This document shows positions 57,501-64,000 of a stretch of 64,000 nucleotides of DNA, one piece after another (position 1 is the first letter of the stretch; every line of letters starts with the position of its first letter). A program made the translations under genes and the position numbers. This stretch comes from Nipponacmea schrenckii (lineage: Eukaryota; Mollusca; Gastropoda; Lottiidae): positions 30,791,023 to 30,855,022 of the forward strand of contig CM060200.1 in the NCBI GenBank assembly GCA_030562195.1. The letters are read 5' to 3'. The notes beneath the pieces are model-generated. The model saw nothing but the letters and a program-made list of their open reading frames with translations, had not been told where the DNA came from and ran no database searches.

Positions 57501-60500
57501 TATGGGGGGATAAATAGTGGCAGACCCAATGGATAGCTGATCTTTTTGTCCTCAATTCATGAATGAAAGGCATATCAATAGTGAAACTTTCGCTTCCTAA
57601 ATTACGTTAGATGTAAGCTGTATGCAATACCTCCCTTTAAAAGCCACAAAGGGTTCCCTCTCAGTTGGTCCCCATATCAATGAATCCTCTTGACAACCAA
57701 TATGACCAATAAATTATCATTCTTTCCGATTTCACAACCAAAATGGCGAAGCTCTACTGTCAGTGTCATGACAGTTTCAATTTTATTTCTTGATTTGTAT
57801 TTCTTTTTCACGGTCATAACTTATGCATATACAATATAAACATGAAGGTGCGAATTGAAACGAAAATATAATAGGCAAGAGTAGTTAATGTTCGGGAAAA
57901 CAGAAGTGTATCAGCAGTTTTCGGGGAAAATGATTTCAAGCAGTTTCATGGTATGTGACATTCCAACATGACATATTAGTCATGTGACTAATTGGCAATA
58001 GTTTACTGGCTTAAATATATAGGTCATAAACTTTAGATGGAAATAGTACCTCTAAGCATCGGTGAAGAGTCCGATTTGCACCCCTACGCTATGAAATAAG
58101 GAATCTTGATTTCATATTTGTTTTTCGTTCAATCGCACAGCTTCAGAAAAGTGGTACGTTTCATCATTTCTTGAGAGGGGTGCAACTGAGTCTGGGTTTG
58201 AACAGCTTTACCAACTCTCAGTCCATGTTGTATAGTTTGATGTTTATAAAATAGTTCGAAATGAACAAAAATTTAAATGAATACAAAAGAATAGATTCAA
58301 CAAGTTTGAAATTTACAACACAACACTGATTAAAGTTTACTGCATCTTAGTTTGGAATTATGAAGTTTACAATGTAGTGTAATCATAGTTTGAGTTACAA
58401 TAGTATACAAGTATTTAAACAAAGATTCAGGTTTACAACCTAGTTTGAAGTTTACAACACAACATTATTTGAAGTTTACAACATTTTAAGAAGGGGTTTA
58501 TAAGTTTACAACATTTTAAGCTGGGGTTTATAAGTTTACAACATTTTCAGTTTGAGTTTAGAAGTTTACAACATTTTAAGTTAGGGTTTATAAGTTTACA
58601 ACATTTTTTAAGTTGGGGTTTATTAGTTTACAACAATTTAAGTTGGAGTTAATAAGTTTACAACATTTAAAGTTGGGGTTTTTAAGTTTACCACAAAAAG
58701 TGAAATGTGACAATAGAATGACTAACATATCACAGGTCAATATATAAAATTACCAACCTGAAATACCATCAACATTTCTACTTCCTTTTCAACTCCTAAT
58801 ATATGAATGATCATCTTCTTATCGAACTCTATTTGTCTCCATTGTTCATTATCTGGAAAAAAAAATGGTCCTGATCAAATGGACTTAACTATAATCAACA
58901 AATAAACAAAACTATTCAAACAAGAATGATAGCTTTCAATTCAGCTAATATTAATATTCATTACAGCTATTCACAAATTTATTTTTCAAATGCTACTGAC
59001 TGCTTTATGAAATGGCAATCAAATTTGAATCTGATAGCCAAGACAGAGATTTGACAAAACTTACTAACCGTCTGCTCTGAAAGAGGAAATATTTATCTAA
59101 GCTTATAATCTGCCATTTTATTTTCCCATACTTACATTGTTGAGCAAAGTGGGATACAACTATATGATATAATGTAAGAGGTATATGTAACAAGATGGCT
59201 ATAGGTGAATCCAGTTTAAAACAACGCCATTCATAGTATGTCTGCCAATCTGTCAATGGTTCTGTAATACTAGGTATAGATTTTTCAGGTTTACAAGACA
59301 AAATGGCCGTCTCAGATGGTAGTATATAAGGGTTATCATCTGATGATAGCTGACCTACAAAGTACAATTAAGATAGCTTGCCAGGCAAGGTAACATACGC
59401 CCACTTCAGCAAACAGAATATTCCATGTTTTTTCATTTAATCAAGGGCAGTAACTCATAAACCGACATCTGGAATTGCACCATTTTTTAACTTGTTTGAG
59501 ATGTTATTAAGATGAATGCACATACCAAGTTTCATTCAAATTGGATAAAAACTACAGCTTCTATTGTGTACAAAAGTAAATTTTAACATTTTCTCATTTA
59601 ATCAAGGGCAATAACTCATAAACAGACATCTGGCGAGATATTATCAAGATGAATACACATACCAATTTTCTTTCAAATCGGATAAAAATTACAGCTTTTA
59701 TTGCTTACACAAGTAAATTTTAACATTTATTCATTTAATCAAGGGCCATAACTCATAAACCGACATCTGGAATCGTGCCATTTTCAAACTTGTCCGAGAT
59801 ATTATCAGGATGAATACACATACCAAGTTTCATTCAAATTGGATAAAAACTACAGCTTTTATTGTGTACAAAAGTAAATTTTAACATTTTCTCATTTAAT
59901 CAAGGGCAATAACTCATAAACAGACATCTGGCGAGATATTATCAAGATGAATACACATACCAATTTTCTTTCAAATCGGATAAAAATTACAGCTTTTATT
60001 GCGTACACAAGTAAATTTTAACATTTATTCATTTAATCAAGGGCCATAACTCATAAACCGACATCTGGAATCGTGCCATTTTCAAACTTGTCTGAGATAT
60101 TATCAAGATGAATGCACATACCAAGTTTCATTCAAATCAGATAAAAATTACAGCTTCTATTGCGTACACAAGTAAATTTTAACGTTTTTCATTTATTCAT
60201 GTGCAATAACTCATAAACCGTTATATGGAATTGTGCAATTTTCGATCTTGTCTGAGATATTATCAAGGTGAATGCCCATACCAAGTTTCATTCAAATCGG
60301 ATAAAAACTCTGGCCTGTATCGCGTACACAAGTAATTATTTATTGACGGACGGATGATGGCAATATACTTCCACATTTTCATGTGGGCGTATAAAAAACC
60401 AGTGTGCAGACTAGAGCAGTGTGCAGACTGAACCCAGTCATTATTAAAAAAAAGTTTTTAACTCATACGCTTGAATATCATTTTTATATTCTTTTGGTAT

Positions 60501-63498
60501 ATGTTATGTCCAAATATTCTGCAATAAGTAACATTAGAAATGACTGAAAACTGATTAAACTTGATATGATGGAAAAAAACATACCTACCAAACATACATG
60601 GTCCAGTATCAGTTAAATATAAAGGGCATTCTCTTCTCCATAGACCCTGATTATAAACACCTTTATCTTCTAGAAACTTTTTATATTTATATTGATGAAA
60701 TTCTTTATCTGTTGTTTCTATAACAAAATAAGATAGAGATTACTATACTATAAAAATATATAGTTCAGGACATTTCAATTTTTTAATAAATAGTTAAATC
60801 TGATAACACTTTCAATTTTGAACCTACAGGAGTTCAATCAATCAATCATGGAGAGACCGCCATTTTAATAAAGCAATATGCTAGATTATGATGTCACATC
60901 ATAGATATACCTGGTATCATAAAGAATATGCATGGATGGTAAGTGATGTTCATTTAATTTGTAAGCCAAACTTAGAGGTAAATGACTACAAAAACATTTA
61001 GAATGTTTTCAATTCATTATTCATTGATAAAAAATTCTCAAAGTTGACTATTCCTATAAATGTTTTTAGCAGATATTTGCATCATAACACATAAGACAAA
61101 TGGCAAATAATTCAGGCAAAACAACTTAAATATCTGTCACAAATATCATGGAATCAAATCATTTTAATAATTTCATCATGACACTATAAATTCTAAAAGA
61201 ACACTTAAATGAGAAAAACAGTCTCTTTGAATACCTCTAGGCTAAAACATCTTATAGTAAATATTACTATGATAAAAATAAATAAATACCTTCAGTGAAT
61301 GTAAAAGGAAATGTGGCAAGTTCATCTGTTTTGGCTATGTAGGATTTGATCAATTTACACCATTTTTTATGTCCATGTTCTTTAAGCTCATCGGTCCTCT
61401 TCCAATCACGAGTTTGACATTCTTTAGAACAATACACTGATCCTGTACAAGCAGCACTGAAAAAGAAAAATACTTCAGAAAGAGGAAAATGACTGGATCT
61501 AAACCTGCAGATGCTGTTACAATTGAGTTTCATTACAAACCATGAAATAAATTGATATTTCTTACCATTCTTTAAACAGATCAGGAGATCCTCTTCTTCT
61601 ACATGAAGAGCATTCTCGGACATATTCCAATTCTGGATCAGATATTACTTTATTTGCAGAATCTGGATTAATGTAACGGATCTTTAACTTGGATAATTCA
61701 AGAATATTTGACCTATATAATAAACAGTAGAATTATACATTCAATTATGAAAGTTATTGAATATTGCTGTTTTTTTAACTTGGTCTTCCTGAGTGTTCTA
61801 TGTAAAGGTAAATGAAAAAAAAGTTAGTCAATAAGTATAATAATGACTGTTGAATGAGGACCAAAGGTCACTTTAAAATCACTTTAGTTTTGTTTATAAA
61901 TGTTTAATCAAATTTTTTGCCTCCCTCACTATTTCGTAGTAGCTTGTCAAAGGTATATTTGAAAAAAAGGTATTATATTGTTTCTGAGTTTACATATTGT
62001 GTTCAATTCTTGTTTAACTTAAAATGGTTTGTAAAAACTTTTGAGATACAAGGGGATTCTGAATATGATAATTCAAACGACAGTGATTAAACATGTTTTT
62101 GAAGGCATTTCAAGAAGTTGTAAAGTATAATACTCTTTTGGTTAAAGTTAACAGTGTGGATATTTTGGCTGACCGATAAGGGAGATGTAAAGATAAAGTT
62201 TTAATTGGCAAAATATCTAACTGGAGATTTTGAAGCCCTGAATTAAGTTCTCTTAATAAAGTATGAGTGTATTAAATGTCAGTCTTATCCCAATTTTGGA
62301 GACTAATATTATGGACAACAAACCAAGAGTCCAATATTTGGAGTCCGTTATTGATCCCAATATTTGACTCATGGCCGTTTGCCAGTACCATTATGTTGGG
62401 TATTGGTCTGCAAAGATCAAAGCATGACATCACATCTGTTTTTTTATTACGAATAGCGCACAGAAATAAACTTTCTCTGTATTATTTAGTATTCACAATA
62501 TTAGCACAAGATATTAAGTATAAACTCTGATTATGAAATACCTTGCTACTTCTGGGTCTTTAAATGTGACCAATCTTGGTCTCCGAGATTTTCCTGACAA
62601 TGGATACAGACATCCTAAACATACTAAAGAATAACATTGCTTTATGAATGTTTTGACTGTCAGTTCCTCCATATGATAGGCCAAATACTGTTTTTCTTTA
62701 TCTAATAATATCAAACATCTTTGTTCTTTACAATCCAACTTTTCTGAAAAGTTATAGAATGTTTGAAATGAGATTATTGTAAATGACCATTAATTATACA
62801 GATCAAAAACTCTGAACTAGTAATTCATGGCCACTGAATTGTTCTATTATAGAGTGTGTACCAGCTTCAAAATGGTGAATAGTATATTAACATCTATTAT
62901 TACGGTACTTATTTTAGTTTTTACCCATAGATTAGGTAATCTTTGTTTTACACACTGATTTTCACCACAGAACATTTGGTTTTAACCTTGCTTATTATGA
63001 TCATTTAAAAAATATATTGCAGAGCTGTTGGCTTACATACTTCTCTTTTAATAAGATCTACTAGTGCCTATGGGTATATATATGAACATGACTTGAACAT
63101 GATCTCAGCAAGGTGTACTAAGGTCTACATGATCATAAATATTCTACATCATCTAATGTTATTTCCAAAGACATTCCTTGTGACTGAACTAACTAGGCCT
63201 ACTCTTCTATACAAAAAGGCAAAAATAAAAATCATAAGTTTGATATTTTATGAAATATCCATTCAAATCAAGAAAGTGAAATTTCAATGAACTAACCTGT
63301 AGGTTGTTCCACAATCAACCAAACTGTATCTTCTTTTGGTAATTTACAAATTTCTTCTTCACGATTTTCACAGTTTTTCATATTATATTCCATTTCTTTA
63401 GAAAACTCAGCAAAAGCTTCTGGGTTGTCTCTGGCATAATCGTCAACAAATTTAGCCATTTCAGCTGGTTCTTTTAATATTTGTTTTCGAGGATCCAT
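48296..63498 (-). CDS. MYND zinc-finger protein, MSS51/ZMYND type (10 coding exons)
   Basis: Exons, in order on the minus strand: 63498-63297, 62743-62542, 61712-61566, 61456-61290, 60717-60589, 59354-59136, 58852-58758, 55429-55264, 48705-48647 and 48508-48296. All junctions are GT-AG with matching phases, giving 1,599 nt and 532 aa. ATG 63498 is the first ATG of the frame. The MYND finger spans exons 3-4: CSSC, CAAC, CSKEC and the final His/Cys of HGHKKWC, so the zinc ligands are complete. C-terminal to it (exons 5-10) is the domain found in MSS51, ZMYND15 and relatives, with [32 protein letters not shown] and NPFRNP...[12 protein letters not shown] fingers bind proteins; a precise role is not predictable. 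No transmembrane segment or signal peptide is seen. Introns 5, 7 and 8 are filled with repeats, and intron 8 also holds a Gypsy element. Confidence 0.92.
48647..48705 (-). CDS. MYND gene exon 9
   Basis: A 59-base exon. Acceptor TATTTTCAG, donor GGTAAGTT; phase 1 in, phase 0 out. Encodes [20 protein letters not shown] with the Gly codon completed from exon 8. The intron before it is 6.56 kb. Confidence 0.88.
48706..49486. other. 3' part of MYND intron 8, no gene
   Basis: Intronic AT-rich sequence between exon 9 and the Gypsy remnant. A 127-codon minus-strand ORF at 49645-49262 overlaps the LTR remnant and has no recognisable domain. Confidence 0.4.
49487..54102 (-). mobile_element. Ty3/Gypsy LTR retrotransposon, decayed, inside MYND intron 8
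   Basis: The minus strand holds gag, protease, reverse transcriptase, RNase H and integrase remnants in Gypsy order (53689 down to 49679). LTR remnants flank it: 49487-49600 and 53931-54098 share TTAATTGAATCCCC, CTTAGCTACTAGCCTATT, AACTTATACTTCT and AGGTCATATTGCATCATAATATT. A purine tract GGCGGGGAGG with a TGTTATGG LTR start lies at 49642-49660. The 5' LTR runs from about 53803 and is cut at about 54102 by the minisatellite. Many frameshifts and stops show an old, inactive copy in the same orientation as the host gene. Confidence 0.88.
49679..53689 (-). pseudogene. Gypsy gag-pol, multiply frameshifted
   Basis: Starts at ATG 53689 ([14 protein letters not shown]), followed by a repeated coiled-coil block ([14 protein letters not shown], 53480-53640) and gag (53433-52976). 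Two zinc knuckles follow: [13 protein letters not shown] and [14 protein letters not shown] (about 52785-52680). The protease box near 52535 reads [11 protein letters not shown], where the usual Asp-Thr-Gly is lost. Reverse transcriptase pieces lie at 52279-52007 and 51802-51500, with FHDD keeping the Asp pair. RNase H follows (51477-51071, ACDAS). The integrase has an H2C2 finger with CDSCDQY (50694-50443) and a core with VITDAYSKY and [11 protein letters not shown] (50442-50002). The end is near 49679. At least eight frame breaks are visible. Confidence 0.88.
54100..55263. repeat. 76-bp minisatellite made of an exon end plus splice donor
   Basis: About 15 units of about 76 bp. On the minus strand each reads ATCATGATTATAATGGTGAT, AAACCACATCTAGCTGTTG, then GTAAGTTATTATATTAAA and an AT-rich tail. 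The first part matches the last 40 or so bases of exon 8 (55264-55429) and the next the start of its intron. Unit starts, seen as CTTACC on the plus strand, fall near 54105, 54181, 54257, 54333, 54409, 54519, 54595, 54671, 54749, 54825, 54900, 54972, 55037, 55108 and 55184, with the real donor at 55259. Only the unit near 54972 has clearly lost the GT. Confidence 0.92.
55264..55429 (-). CDS. MYND gene exon 8 (its 3' end seeded a minisatellite)
   Basis: Acceptor TTTTTTTAG, donor GGTAAGTT at 55263-55262; phase 0 in, phase 1 out. Encodes [20 protein letters not shown] and GDKPHLAV. The last 40 or so bases and the donor are repeated about 15 times immediately downstream (54100-55260). Reading past the true donor meets TAA within six codons, so use of a later copy as donor would truncate the protein. 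Confidence 0.9.
55800..57000 (+). pseudogene. Possible decayed gene or element fragments in MYND intron 7
   Basis: Short plus-strand frames look protein-like in composition. One is a Lys/Arg/Gln-rich stretch from ATG 55813 ([18 protein letters not shown]). One near 56470-56570 contains [16 protein letters not shown], a His/Cys pattern. One near 56880-56990 contains [16 protein letters not shown]. They are separated by stops and possible introns and match no family I can name. Chance cannot be excluded. Confidence 0.22.
58430..58700. repeat. Short tandem repeat, about 37-bp units, in MYND intron 7
   Basis: Seven to nine imperfect units of the form TTTAAGTTGGGGTTTATAAGTTTACAACAT. Intronic, non-coding. 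Confidence 0.8.
58758..58852 (-). CDS. MYND gene exon 7
   Basis: Acceptor TTTTTTCCAG, donor GGTTGGTA; phase 1 in, phase 0 out. Encodes [17 protein letters not shown], which continues into exon 8. Confidence 0.9.
59136..59354 (-). CDS. MYND gene exon 6
   Basis: Acceptor CTTTGTAG, donor GTAAGTAT; phase 1 at both ends. Encodes a linker and [20 protein letters not shown] with IPLTLYHIV. Confidence 0.9.
59372..60398 (+). repeat. Dispersed tandem-module repeat in MYND intron 5, best-preserved ends
   Basis: Head GATAGCTTGCCAGGCAAGG, TAACATACGCCCAC (59372-59404). Then six modules with 'CAAGGGCAATAACTCATAAACCGACATCTGG', 'GATATTATCAAGATGAATACACATACCAAG' and 'TCGGATAAAAA.TACAGCTTTTATTG', alternating long (about 150 bp) and short (about 130 bp) forms so that a long-short pair is itself repeated. 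Tail GACGGACGGATGATGGCAATATACTTCCAC and GTGGGCGTATAAAAA (about 60345-60398). Confidence 0.75.
60589..60717 (-). CDS. MYND gene exon 5
   Basis: Acceptor TTGTTATAG, donor GGTAGGTA; phase 1 at both ends. Encodes [19 protein letters not shown] and DTGPCMFG, conserved at the start of the MSS51-type C-terminal domain. Confidence 0.9.
61290..61456 (-). CDS. MYND gene exon 4 (second half of the finger)
   Basis: Acceptor CTTTTTCAG, donor GGTATTTA; enters in phase 2, leaves in phase 1. Encodes [18 protein letters not shown] and HGHKKWC, completing the zinc site. The splice point inside a Cys codon agrees with exon 3. Confidence 0.92.
61566..61712 (-). CDS. MYND gene exon 3 (first half of the finger)
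   Basis: Acceptor TTATATAG, donor GGTAAGAA; phase 2 at both ends. Ends with [16 protein letters not shown], the first Cys pair and start of the second pair of the MYND finger. Confidence 0.9.
62542..62743 (-). CDS. MYND gene exon 2
   Basis: Acceptor CTTTTCAG, donor GGTATTTC; enters in phase 1 and ends in phase 2. Encodes [33 protein letters not shown] and [14 protein letters not shown]. This N-terminal domain has no named match that I recognise. Confidence 0.88.
63297..63498 (-). CDS. MYND gene exon 1
   Basis: ATG (MDPRKQ) at 63498. Acidic helical N-terminal region ([14 protein letters not shown]). Donor GTTAGT after ..EQPT; ends in phase 1. Confidence 0.85.
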
Positions 63499-64000
63499 GA
63501 TGTACAAAATAAAATCCCAAGAAAATGTAATAATAAAGTTTTTTTTACATTCAATATTTTCTGATTAGTCTTAGAATTCAGTAAGATCTACTTTGACTGT
63601 AACAAATCCGTCAAAAAGTTGCTTCCAGGCTCTTGTTAAATTTCAGACTATGTATGATCACTGGGATATCTGTAATTATAAATGGTGAAGTGACTAGATC
63701 TTTATAGGCTTTATCTATTTTCACTAACCTTGCAGATCTTAGATTTAATTTGTTCTAACTGAATACCTGTGCAGGACAACAACAAAACACAAGATTAAAA
63801 TGTAGTCATACCATGCATTTTACAAAGGCTGGCTTTTGTCAAAGTCTGGAGTAGCCTATATTAAGGACCCCCCCTCACACTTGTGCAATGACCAGTTGCG
63901 TATAAATTCTGATCACATTTCAAATGCAGGTTAAAGGTTTCATAGGGTTCAAATCAACATGCAAGTATGCAGGCAATCCCAAGGCATTAATTTATCAATT
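63499..64000. other. Upstream flank of the MYND gene
   Basis: Presumed 5' UTR/promoter region. I find no convincing TATA box or further coding exon up to the window end. Confidence 0.4.

Larger units (their letters stand above)
55430..58757. other. MYND intron 7
   Basis: 3.3-kb intron. Apart from the coding-like fragments on the plus strand (55800-57000) and the 37-bp tandem repeat (58430-58700), I see nothing definite. Confidence 0.6.

Noticed and set aside
63292..63507. Start of the MYND protein at 63507
   Set aside because: That position is a TTG codon; the first ATG of the frame is at 63498.

Overview
This is an AT-rich animal genomic window. It has intron-containing genes with GT-AG splice sites, no bacterial gene organisation, and a dense, varied load of transposable elements and lineage-type repeats. 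The gene content (a polypeptide GalNAc-transferase exon, a two-domain chitin-deacetylase-like secreted protein, a MYND-finger gene) and the mobile elements (Helentron-like, hAT/ZMYM, BEL/Pao, DIRS-like, Gypsy) fit a lophotrochozoan, most likely a bivalve or other mollusc. The species cannot be named from sequence alone.

Layout. 1-7.0 kb: two direct copies (~3.05 kb each) of a non-coding repeat. A rearranged third copy lies inverted at 9.1-11.25 kb and carries a broken endonuclease fragment of Helentron type. Between them, at 8.45-8.94 kb (minus), is the first coding exon of a Golgi GalNAc-transferase; its other exons are not visible in the window. 11.25-18.25 kb: divergent repeat modules rich in CCGGAAGT and AAGGTCA words, plus a near-perfect 189-bp palindrome. 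20.4-30.6 kb: a full-length hAT transposon with exact 8-bp target duplication. Its transposase gene is split by a nested BEL/Pao retrotransposon (LTRs identical by eye, 5-bp target duplication). 30.6-36.0 kb: no gene recognised.

36.46-39.15 kb (plus): an intact single-exon ORF of 893 aa with signal peptide, two NodB-type polysaccharide deacetylase domains and a Thr/Pro-rich linker. The first domain keeps the metal and catalytic motifs; the second has lost them. 41-43.4 kb: a tandem repeat family with conserved ends, also present at 7.2, 19.1 and 59.4 kb. 43.57-46.87 kb: a decayed DIRS-like tyrosine-recombinase retrotransposon with 35-bp inverted terminal repeats. 46.97-48.02 kb: another tandem repeat element.

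48.2-63.5 kb (minus): a ten-exon MYND zinc-finger gene of the MSS51/ZMYND type. I reconstructed it from splice sites with consistent phases; it predicts 532 aa. Its 6.6-kb eighth intron holds a decayed Gypsy retrotransposon and a 76-bp minisatellite. Each minisatellite unit is a copy of the 3' end of exon 8 plus its splice donor, giving about 15 decoy donors in a row. This is the most unusual structure in the window.

The host genes have no evident joint pathway. They are separated by repeats, and the repeats account for most of the sequence.
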